Source: Agelaius tricolor (Eukaryota; Chordata; Aves; Passeriformes; Icteridae). From it: 64,000 nt of DNA. Below are positions 12,001-24,000 of the stretch, piece after piece. The translations under genes and the position numbers were made by a program. The stretch lies in NCBI GenBank assembly GCA_023055355.1, contig JALJCS010000018.1, positions 930,001 through 994,000 on the forward strand, read 5' to 3'. The first letter of the stretch is position 1. Every line of letters begins with the position of its first letter. The notes under the pieces are model-generated. The model did not search any database and had not been told where the DNA came from. It saw only the letters and a list, made by a program, of their open reading frames with translations.

Positions 12001-15000
12001 GATCAGAGCAGCACCAGCAATTGATGGGGCAGCACTGCTGCTGCTGCTGCTGCTGCAGGGACAGCACTGCTGCTGCTAATGCAGGGACAGCACTGCTGCT
12101 GCTGCAGGGACAGCGCTGCTGCTGCTGCTGCAGGGACAGCACTGCTTGCTGCTGCTGCTGCTGCAGGGACAGCACTGCTGCTGCTAATGCAGGGACAGCA
12201 CTGCTGCTGCTGCTGCTGCTGCAGGGACAGCACTGCTGCTGCTAATGCAGGGACAGCACTGCTGCTGCTGCTGCTGCTGCAGGGACAGCGCTGCTTGCTG
12301 CTGCTGCAGGGACAGCACTGCTTGCTGCTGCTGCAGGGACAGCACTGCTGCTGCTGCTGCAGGGACAGCACTGCTGCTGCTGCAGGGACAGCGCTGCTGC
12401 TGCTGCTGCAGGGACAGCACTGCTTGCTGCTGCTGCTGCTGCAGGGACAGCACTGCTGCTGCTAATGCAGGGACAGCACTGCTGCTGCTGCTGCTGCTGC
12501 AGGGACAGCGCTGCTTGCTGCTGCTGCAGGGACAGCGCTGCTTGCTGCTGCTGCAGGGACAGCACTGCTGCTGCTGCTGCTGCTGCAGGGACAGCACTGC
12601 TGCTGCTAATGCAGGGACAGCACTGCTTGCTGCTGCTGCTGCTGCAGGGACAGCGCTGCTGCTGCTGCTGCTGCAGGGACAGCGCTGCTGCTGCTGCTGC
12701 AGGGACAGCGCTGCTGCTGCTGCTGCAGGGACAGCGCTGCTGCTGCTGCTGCAGGGACAGCACTGCTGCTGCAGGGACAGCACTGCTTGCTGCTGCTGCT
12801 GCTGCTGCAGGGACAGCGCTGCTGCTGCTGCTGCAGGGACAGCACTGCTTGCTGCTGCTGCTGCTGCTGCAGGGACAGCACTGCTGCTGCTAATGCAGGG
12901 ACAGCACTGCTGCTGCTAATGCAGGGACAGCACTGCTGCTGCTGCTGCAGGGACAGCACTGCTGCTGCTGCTGCAGGGACAGCACTGCTGCTGCTAATGC
13001 AGGGACAGCACTGCTTGCTGCTGCTGCTGCTGCAGGGACAGCGCTGCTGCTGCAAAGACAGCACTGCTGCAGGCACAGGCATCTTTGTCCCAGGGAGCAG
13101 GCAGTGCTTCAAGCTTCCCCTGCAATTCCACCTGGAGCTCCGTGCTGGGAGCTGGGCTGTGCCAGCCTGACCCCAGGCTGTGGGCATGGGAAGGACTCTT
13201 TGTGTGTTTCCATTGGGATTCTCAAAGCTGGAACATCTCAGGCTGGAAGGGAGGAGTGAGGGCAGCTCTGGCCAGCATGGAGAGTCTGCCCTGCTCATCA
13301 CAGAACCAGAATGGTTTGAGCTGGGAGGGACCTTAAAGCCCACCTCGTTCCACCCCCTGCCATGGCAGGGACACCTCCCACTGTCCCAGGCTGCTCCAAG
13401 CCCCAGTGTCCAACCTGGCCTGGGACACTGCCAGGAATGAAGCAGCCCCGAGGCTGCCAGAGCTCCAGGAGTGTTTGGACAGCACAGGGGTGGGACTGTT
13501 GGGGTGTCTGTGCAGGGCCAGGGGTTGGACTGGATGATCCTAATGAGTATCTTCCAATTCAGAATATTCTGTGATTCTCTGGGCAATCTGTGCCAGTGCC
13601 TGACCACCTTTCTAACATCTTATCTATATATCTCTTCTTTTACTTTAAACCCCTTCCCCCTTGTCCTGTAATAAATGGGAGAAGTCTGCCAGCAAGGCAG
13701 ACAGCTTGCTTTGTGCTGTTTATGTTGAAGGAGTAGGTAATAGGAATTTAATTGCTCTTTAAATGTAGCAAACAAGAAAATTGAATTGATTTGCTCAGCT
13801 TTCATTTGTGGGAGCCTGATTTCCCCAGTGTGCACCATCACTGTGTGAGCCAAGACACCGAGCACCATCAGGTTCAGTTGTGGGGTTTCACTTCCAAAGG
13901 AAATTTGTGCAAAGTCTGATCTGAGGTGAGCAAGGCTCAGCTGGCAGAGCTGCCCTGTGCTGGGTAGTGGCTCTGGGGGGTGGCACCTGAAGGTGTCCCC
14001 AGACCAGACAGGGACCGGGGGTGTCTGGACAAGGCACGGGGCCTTACATCCCCCCAGTGCTCAAAGAAAGGGCTCCTGGGGGATCCCCAGCTTCATGCCA
14101 CAAGGTCTCATGTCTGTGTCTGACCATGTCTGGCCTGAATTTTCCCCCAGCAGCATTTTCCCACTGCTGGTGACTGGTGATGGACAGATCAAAACGTGTG
14201 GGGTTCTCCCTGGTACCCCCAAGTTGTGCAGGGATGCAGCAGCCCAAACCTCAGTGATTTTAACACCACTTTATTTTTTCCCTTATTTAAAATATTTTAA
14301 AAAACAGATTTATTTTCCTAAACTGTTGAGAATTGTTCCCTGAAAATGGGAACCTTGCAATCTAAATTAATTAATACCAAATGTGACTTTTCCCTAACTC
14401 AACAAAGCTGAAAGATAAGAAATCCTATTTGCCTGGTGTTTGCAGTGTAAATATTTCCAGGCAGAAGTGTGGCTAATAGAGATCAGAACAAATCTTCTAT
14501 TAGAAAACAAACTCTGCTTTTCTTTTCTGACCCTAGGCTCATGTTTGTTATATGGGATCCTGAAGGCAGATTGACAATTTGGTTTGGATTAAAATCAACA
14601 CATGGTTTATGCCATATTTTTGATAAGGCTCAGTAGTAATCTGATTTTTTTTCCAGGCTGTCTTTAGTACATAAGTAGTAGACTTGTCCATTCCTGGGAA
14701 TATTTTTGCAGTGAAGCTATTGAAGAATTTATTTCTGGAGGGAAGATGAAATTTCTTGTTTTAAAAACTCTTAAAATCCCAAGTCAAGTTGAAATCCATT
14801 AACTGCAAGCTGTAAGCTTGATGTGAGCTGGGCAAACTTCAAGCTATTTTATTAACTGATCTAGACAGTGTTTTCTTTAAATACCTTTGGAAGGACAGAG
14901 AGGAGGAGACTGGTTCATGCAGGGGGAGCAGAGCAGGTCCCTGTGCTTTACCACCAGCACCTAGTTCCGACCAGCAGGAGTAAAAACTGCCACCATTTGC

Positions 15001-18000
15001 ACCTGTATGTGCTTGTGAGCTCAGGCTTCTTCCTGGGAATGACAGGCATTGCCACATGCTGCTGGTTCCCTCCTTGGTGAGTCCCCAGAATGGGCTTTGG
15101 TTACCCTTGGCCCCTTGGGTACAAACAGCTGTGTATTTGTACGGTATAGATTTATCCTGTTTATAAATAAGCTTCACTCTCCAAAGTGAGTGTCTCTTTG
15201 TCATTACTGTGTTTCCTAGAAAGAAGGTGAGGGAAAACAGTAGAAAAATTGGGAATGGGGAGGACCCAAGGAGGAACTGGGAATTGCTCACTGCCTTTGA
15301 ACTCTGTGCCTGGAAACCCATCTGCAAAGTTCTGGGTCTGTGCTCACTGGAGGATCCAGACAGCTGTTGTGGCTCATTCTGTGGCCACCTCCATCTCTGA
15401 TGCCAGTGTGGAAACTTCCAAATGGGATTATTTGATCAGGATTAAATGGGTCCCAGAGTTGTCTTTGGTGCTTGAGGGTAACTGGTGCTGGCAGGACTCA
15501 TTGGGTGATTGTTCAGTGCTAGAACTGGACACTGGGAAAGCTCTGACTTGATGGTGATGCTGAAAGCAAGTGAGATACCTGTGCCAGCTGTACATTAACT
15601 CCCTTGAAAGTGGAATTAGTGGAGCTGAATGTTGCCTGCATCTGCATTCATTTGAAGGTGCCTCCAGCAGCAGGTTGTGCCCAGCAAGGGGCTCAGGTGA
15701 GCTGTGCCCTGAGTGACAGCTGCTGGGACATGGCCTGGGCTGAGGTCCTTGTCCCTCAGCCCGTGGAGTGGGTTCCCTGCATGCCCCTGTGCCGGGTGAG
15801 CCGGAGAGCTCTGGCCTGCCATGGAAATGTGTGTTTGCACAATTAGCGTGGCCCCTTCCTTCCCTGGGAGCAGAATGGTTTATTGATTTCTGTGGCCCAC
15901 TCACCCCCACCTATTCAGCAATAATGACCCTTCCACCCCAACTCTAAATCATCCCAGCATGCCTCGCCCGTAAGCCCTCTAATCTTTTTGGGTTGTTGTT
16001 GGTATTTATGCTCGTGGAGGTTTATGATCTGTCAGTGCTGGCTGCTGAAATGCTTTATTTATCCATAGGCTGGGCCACACAGGGAGCGTCCTTATTCTGG
16101 TATCATGTTCAGGATGCTGTAGTTAAGGGTTGTGTCAGCACTTCCATGCACAAATCTTGTTATTCAGGGGTTTTGCAATTCCGTGGAAAAGAAAACCAGC
16201 GACCTGGCACGGCAAGGGGAGGCTCGAAGGCAAACATGAAAGCCCAACAACCCACTGCTCATTTAGGGATTATTAGATGGGCAACCTTTTTCCTTGAGGA
16301 AAGTAGCCAGAAACATCCTCCTCCCTTGGTTTGATTTTGTGCAAAGAAAACCCTCTTTTGTGTGCTTGTGTTGGGGTCAGATGGGGAGAGCACAGAGAGG
16401 CAGGACACTGGCTGGGATCCTCTCTGGATGCTTGGGAACAAACCTGTGGCTGGTGCAACCAGAGCTGCCTTGTCCTCGGAACGTGTGGCTGTGGAGAGCT
16501 GGGGAGCTGCTCCCGGGGCCACAGCCCTGGAACAGCAGGTGATGGGTTTTATAAATGTGATTTATGGCCCTGTTAGTGCAGGAGCTTGTGGGCTTATAAA
16601 TTATTTTGAGATTTCTCAATTATAGAGGGAGTGTGGTTTAAATGGGAGAGATAACAGGGCTTGAGAATGTATTTCAAAGGGCTTTTGGGGAAGGGAAGGG
16701 AAGGTATGGGGTGATCCTGGCTGTGCTGGAGGAAGAGCCTTTACAGACCAACCCAGCCAGCATATTTTTTATTTCTCCCTGTTAATGCTGATGGGTTTTG
16801 TGGGCACTCCATGGACAGCCTGGAGCAGAGTTCATAACTTGGAGCAAAAATGCTCCAAGCATGGCCTGGGACAACAGACTGGAGCTAACATTGAGGGTGA
16901 CTTGCGCAAGCAGAATTGATCAGTCCTCAGGCAGGAGCAGGCAGTGGTGAAGCAGTGAGGGAGCTGACAAAAAAATGGAGAGACAATTTACAAGGTGATA
17001 CAGTGCCAGGACAAAAGGAAATGGCTTCCCAGTGCCAGAGGGCAGGGATGGATGGGATATTAGGAAAAGTGCTTCCCTGTGAGGGTGGGCAGGCCCTGGC
17101 ACAGGGTGCCCAGAGCAGCTGGGGCTGCCCCTGGATCCCTGGCAGTGCCCAAGGCCAGGTTGGACACTGGGGCTTGGAGCAGCCTGGGACAGTGGGAGGT
17201 GTCCCTACCCATGGCAGCATTGGAACCAGGTGATCCTTAAGGTCCCTTCCAACCCAGGTCATTCTATGACTCATCCTGTGGTTCCTCAGGAAGGGGACTC
17301 TGTCACAGAGGGAAATCAGGATGCCAGACTGCTGCTGGATCCTTTTGTTAGCAGGTACGAGGCTGGTGTGAATGGCAGGGACTCCTGAGGAGGTCCCTTC
17401 CTTCCCCTTGGCACCATTCCCACAGAAGGTCACTGGGTGTTACCTTGTCAGAATGAGCAGGAGTGGAACTGACTGGAGCTTAGTAAAAGATTTCCAGAGA
17501 GGACATTTGACAGAGGAAGGTGATGCTGCGATAATTCAGTTAGGTCCCCAAGTGTCTCTGCTGAATCAGCAGAGAAGCCACCTCTCACCTGAGGTCAGGA
17601 CTTGGGAGCTGCTGTGGGGACAGTTGCTGACCAAGTCTCTGTTTTCTTTGCAAATGCAATGCAGAAAGGTATTTTGTGAGTTCTGCCCTGGTGTGCACTG
17701 CTCGGTAGTTGCCGTGTTTTACCCTAGAGGGAGTTGCTTTTCTGCAGTGGGAGCAGGGATCTGTGTTCCTTGGAGGGTGTCAGGGGACCAGATGAAAGGA
17801 GCTCCTAGGATAAGCACAGTATCACTGCTGAGGTGCTGCCCCAGCAAATGTTTATTCTCTTATAGGGAGGTTGGTCTTGGATGATCTTCCATCTCCTTCT
17901 GATGGCAGGGTTTTCCTGAGTATCCCTCGGGTTTTCCTGAGTATCTCTCAGGTTTTCTGTATCTTGTGCCTTTGCTCCTGTTTTTGTGGCAGTCTCAACT

Positions 18001-21000
18001 GGGCTGGCATCAAGCAGAAGAGCAGAGATGTCACCTTGAACCTGGCAGGCCCATGCTTCAAATTGACATTTTTAAGTCCTTGTGGTGAAGAACTCTGCCT
18101 TTTTCCAGGGTTTAGGAAATGCCTGACCAGTTTCAGGGTAGTGGGCTTGGGGTTTCTGCTCTGCCCTGCTGCTGTGGCCAAACGGGTTTGCAGCAGGAGC
18201 ATCTCCCCTGGGGAAAGGGGAGAAAAGGTCAGGGGTGCTTTGAACCTGGCAGGTTTCTCAGTAATTGGACTCGGGTCCAATTGAAGGGGTGAACAAATTG
18301 CTGGTAAGTATTTTTAGTGGGGTGCTGCAGCTTTTGTCCCAGGAACACCCCACTGGGAGCTCTGCCCACTGCAGCCCCACTGCTGTGGCCACCCAGGCTC
18401 CTCCAGCCCTGGGTGAGCAGCAGAGGGCCCTGGGGATAGCAGCACGCTTGGGTGGGGCAGGCAGCCCCTCGGCCCTGTGCTCACCTGTGCAGAGCCACCT
18501 GTGCTGGGCAAGGGCTTAATTCCTGCATACCAGGGCAGGTTATTTCAGCAGGAGTGCTTTCTCCATCAAGAAAATAAGGGTTTTTGTTAAGGTAGTGGAG
18601 GCATTTGTAGCATGCCAAGCTCCCCGGTCCCACAGTTTCACAGGGGTTGGTTGGGGTTGTTCTGCAAAGCCTGTTGCAGATTTCTTTGCAGCAACACCAA
18701 TGCTGTGAGGAGGGACAGGGACATGAAATGACTTCTGAGAAATCTGCGTGTCCTGGAGTGAGCAGTGAGGACAGCAGCACAGAGCCTCTCAGGGATGCGG
18801 GGTCCAGCGTGGCCCATGTGAAGGGTGAAGGACATTGCCACTGGTTAGCAGAGTGCAGGGGACATGGATGAACACAGAAACTTCCTCTGGAGCCCCATGC
18901 AGAGATGAGGTGCCAAAGCTGGAGTGGTCACACCTGTGTGGTGTCAGCTCAGACCTTGCAGCTCCGACCTCCCTCGCAAGCCCTGGGCAGCGGCTCGGGG
19001 AGGCAACACTTGGCCAGGCGCAGGGGAAGTCAGAAGGACCACCCAGTTCTGATAAGGGCAATTTAGAAAGGAAGGGGAAGATTGTGAAAAGAGGGGCAAA
19101 GGGGCACAAAGGGAAGAAAAAACCCACCCCACCGCCGAACAAAACTGAAGATCAAGACTGCTGTTAAACACACTGCCTGTGAGGGAGGTCTCACCGTGCC
19201 TTTTCTAATCTAGAGCCAGCCAGGATTGTATTAACAGCTTCAACGCAATGGAACAAATTAATCCCTGATGTAATTGAAATCGGTGAGGTCTCACAATAGG
19301 TGAGTTTGACCCAGTGGGATAGAAATAGAACAAGTATTGGAATGAAGGAGTGAAACGAAGTCACACTGTTCAGCCATTGGTATTTCATTCCTAGAAACAA
19401 AGGCCAGACAAATGCAGAGAATACATGGCTCTGCTGGGCATGGTTGAAAGCTGCTCAATAATATCAAGCTTTGAAGGGATATTTCTGTGTGGAGAGGAAG
19501 TATATAGCAGAGATATAACAAGCATTAAAAAAGACAAAGAAAGAAAGGAAGAAAGAAAAAGCCCTGCTTGCTCCTTGCCTGATGGATAGCATGGTAAAAT
19601 AATACCAGCTGTTAACTAATAATCGTCACCATCATTATCATCAGGATATATCAGAATTGGAGAAAAATAAGAAAAAGAGTTAAGGTCTAAACTGTATTTC
19701 TGGAGACTTGAACTGTCAAGAGCCCATGGCAAGCTGTGGCGTCCCGCAGATCTCCCTCAGCTGAGGTACATGAGGTTGGTTTGCTTTGGTCAACACAGGT
19801 AGCAGGAACTGGTCCCACTGGGAAAGAGCTGCCTTTGGGTGCTGGGAGGGGGCTCAGTCTTGGCCCCTTTGGTGCTGCAGCACCAGGGCACAGCTCAGGG
19901 GCACAGGGGGCACTGGGGCTGCCCAGTGCAGGCAGCTGAGCTGCTGCTGCTCATGGTGACATTGTCAGTAACATGACCTGGGAGCTGCTGGCAGTAACCT
20001 GTTCTGAGCCAGTGAGAACAGACAGGTGCAGGGGGAGATGGGAGGCTGGGGGTGATGAGAGGCCATGAGTGACATCCTGCCTCCAGCTGGGCTCCTAAAA
20101 GCCATTCATCAAGGCTGAAACCCTGCTCTTCCCCAGGATTAACCATTTCCCAGGGTGCAACAAGTTTAGAATCTCAGCGTATCACACATGGGGCATTTTC
20201 ACAGTTCTGGCTATGGCTCATTCCACCATCAAAAGGAGAAACTTAGTTTTCTTGAAGGTGGCATCATCTTTCTCTAGAAAATGGTCAAATATTGATTGAT
20301 GGGCCATAAAACATTCATTTCCTCAAACTCTCAGATTCCAGTTGTTTGGCGCTCCCTCCAGCCTCCCTCCTGGTTTCATACCAGGCTCAGTAACACTGTG
20401 CCTGCCATTCCAAGGCCGACAGATGCGTTGCTTTTGCAGTGGTGCATGGCTTGGACAGCCAGCGGGGTCTTGGAGCTGCTGGAGGTGTGGCTGAGTGATG
20501 GCTGCATTTCTCAGAGGTTGTGTGTTTCAGAGAGAACAGAGGTCTGGCAGTGCCCGAGGAGATTCAATCTGCCTTTCTGAATGTACAAGGCAGCTCTCCA
20601 GAGGAAAGGAGGCTTCGCTTGCAGAACAGCTTTTGGATCCAAGTATGTGTCACCTCATGGAGCTGTGTCCCTTTTTCTAAGCCCTGGAAATGTGTTCTCC
20701 TTGGGTCTTATTTAACATTTCTGAAATCCAAAGGGATGGGCAGGCTTGACCCCCACATCACCCCATTTCCTTCTCCTTTTCCAGCTTTCTCACCAAAAAG
20801 AAATACCAAAAAGCATTTCAATGTAAATGCCATTGGTAAAGTTTTTTGTGGAATCTCATATCTGATCACTTTGAACAACCACTTCCACAGTGCTGCATGC
20901 CCTTTCTCACAGACCATCCCAAAAGGTGCACAGTCACCATCCATGGTGACATCTCCCACAGTTTAAGAGTGCAGCTTAAATTTTTGGATATTTATTTTTC

Positions 21001-24000
21001 AAGACAAAAATATTTTTCCATGGGTATCGGGAAGAAACAAACACCAAAGCAAAGCTCTAAGTTCTGTTTTTTGGAAAGGCTTAGCTCTATTGGTGGAATT
21101 CTGGCACTGTTGCACCATGGCCTCTCTCCCATTGGATGTGCAGAGCTTCACTGTAAGGTACCTTCTTTGCATATCTGAGCATGGAGCTGCTTTTCCAAAC
21201 ATGCTCCTAAAGCCACAGAAGGGACCACACCCAAGCACTCCTGTCTAGCTGTGGGAGGCTCTGTGACATGATGATAACAACATCATGGTGGTGGATTGAC
21301 TTTGCAGTTAAATGGAGGAAAAAGGAGTGCATTGTGTTTCACTGTGTGCTGAGGGTGGCTGTCATGGGGAGCTAGCAAATCCTGCTGTGATTTGTATACA
21401 GGAATTCTGCCAAAGTCATGGAAGCAAAGTGGTTTGTTACTTGCCTTTGAGGGCTTGAGAGAGATCTGTCTTGGATATCCTCTTGTTGACCTTATTGAGT
21501 TAACTTTCATGTGTTTAGAAGGTCATGGAGAAAATCATTAATATTAGCTTGATTTGATGGCTGAAAGGTAATAAGTATTTCCTGCTTATCAGATGGGGTT
21601 TGAGAGGACTTTGAATAGCCTGATTTGTTTATCTTTTGCAATTGGTATGGCCCTTAGCTAGAGGGATTTTGTATTCCTGGTTCAGCTGGGGGAATGACAT
21701 ATGATTGAGTGACATACGGAGCTCTCTATTGAGTGCTCTTGTAGCATAAATAGCAAAACACCAGGAAATTCTCAAGTCCAGCTCCCAGCTAACTTGGGTA
21801 TGCTGTGGGCCTTGGACATCTCATGCTGTAACGCTTTATGACATGAACAATAACAGATTAACATCCCCCGTTACTGGAAAGCTTGAAATAGAAAAATCCA
21901 AAGTGCTGGAGGTTGGTTGGGTGGAAAGCCAAATCCTGCAAACGTGGCTTGGCACGGCCAGGCTTTCATTGACCTTGGCTGGGCTGGGATTGCTCCGTTC
22001 ACAGGAGGCATCCGTGAGTGCAGAGATGGGGCACGAGCCTGTGCAGGGCTGACATCACAGAGCTGCTGTTGGAGGCTTTTGCTGCTGCTCCTGAGCTTTT
22101 CTTGGGTTAATGCACAGTGAAACCTTAGGCTGCATCAGCAAAATGGTCCTTCCCTCACCCTCTGTCTGGGATTTAACAAAGAGGGCAGTCGTTCTTTAAG
22201 CTGAAGGATCATTGTAAAGCCATTTAAAATGAAATCCACTCTTATTTGAGACTCATTTGGCAAAAAAGCACATGAAAATCTCCCATTGTGGACTCGCTGG
22301 AAGACAGATGTAATTTCTGGTTCCTTTGGCTTGTTGGGAAAGGAGGTAGAACTGAATGCTCCACCTTGAATGACCGGGCAAGGACAGCAGACAAGGGAGA
22401 GCAGCTTCCTTTCATGAGTGAGGCATTTTTGTTGCTTCTGGGGCTGGAGGTGATGGTTATTTTTAAAGTAAATGCTGTTTATTCCTTTGCATAAACTTTG
22501 GATAGCCAACTGTACTTGTAGCTGGATATTATCACTGAAAGGTGTAGTGACAAATAAATAAAAAATGGATAAGAAACTGATGGAAAAGGAAAAGAGAGGA
22601 AGAATGAAAATGAAATGAAATTCAATGCTCTGATTTAACAGCTGGAATTTTGCAGGTTATAAATTGTTGCCAAGGAATGAGGTGGAGTTACACAAAACCA
22701 CTGTCTTGAGATGCTGAAATCGACATGCACAGACAACAGCCCATACCAGCTGGACAGATGCCAGACAGGACAGAGTCCTGTCTCCTGTGTCCCACAGTGC
22801 TGCTCAGGAGCTAGAAGGTGCAAACAGCCCTTCCCTTCAGGGACCTGTTGTGTGGAGCTCTGGACCCAGGGTCTGTTTTGCTGCCTACGTGGAGATGTAG
22901 ATGATCAGACTGAAAGGCAAAAAAGGGCCTCATTTCGTGTATGATGTGTTATGTGCAGTAATAGCATTTCAATAGTCAAAACAAAAAAGGAAAACTTGCT
23001 TTGGTGAACAGGAGTGAAAGCCCTTCAGTTTAAGGGACTTAAAGACACTTCTGCATTCAAGTGTATTTGAGGGTGAGTGTACTTGGTTTCAGGTGACTGA
23101 GTGTTGGTGATCAGTTGCCAAAGGAGACATATGTTACTAATTTTTATGAGATTTATAGAAGAGTCTCTCTTTTGGTATATATATATGGACTTCCTTATCT
23201 CAGAGAGGTTTGCTGCTTGAGGGAGTGTACCCTGTAGGGAAGGGGTCCTGGGAGAGTGGATTTTATCAATGATCAAACAAGTTTTATCTCATAAAATCAA
23301 CACTGCGTGAAATTTTTTCTTGGGTATTGATATTCTCTGCTGCAGGCCAGATGCAGCCCAGGCTGGCATGGGTAATTCCCTTTGGCCACCCTCCAGCAGA
23401 GCATCCTGTTTCCACAGGGTGGTTAAGTGTGAGCTTATCTTTAAGCAGGTGGCTAAATCCGGGTGGTTTCACTGCTGCTCTTACCACGGCTTCTGGCCAG
23501 GGGACAGCTCAGCTGCAAGGGAACCTGCAGCCTGTTCCTCTTCCAGGATTTTTGCCCTGAGCAGAACTGGGCACTTCTAGGGAAGTGGTGGAGTGATACA
23601 GGCTAGGCTGGCTGTATTTCAGGGTCAGCATCACCTGCTGATTCCTGCATCAGCTACTTCAGGTCTTGGCTAAGGGTGGGGCCATCCAGCTCCTTGGACA
23701 GGGGAAGAGGAGATGTCACCCCCTGTGCTGCTGGTGCCCTTCTTGCAAAGGGAAGGGGCGCTTAATTAGCTGATCTTAGGCAGGACAGTGGTGACAAAGG
23801 TGTGTTGGTGACATGTTGGAGCTGAGCACTGTGCGGGATGCTCCATGAGTGTTCCTGGGCCCACCGAGGCACTGCAGCTACAGGCTGGAGCCTCTGCACT
23901 CTGAGTGCTCCAGAGACAATTAGAAGATAATTAAAACATGTTTTGGAAAACAGATTGCATTTTCTGTTGGGAGTTTCCAAAAAAGCAAAGCAACTTGCCC

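Noticed and set aside
12025..13075. CRISPR-like alternation of repeats and variable spacers
   Set aside because: The host is an animal nuclear genome, and the 'spacers' are only variable CTG runs. It is a minisatellite.
12606..13607. 333-codon minus-strand ORF and several other 120-220-codon ORFs over the minisatellite
   Set aside because: They are translations of the CTG/CAGGGACAG tandem array in every frame (poly-Gln, Ala, Ser, Leu, Cys) and run into CR1 sequence. No domain and no splice logic.
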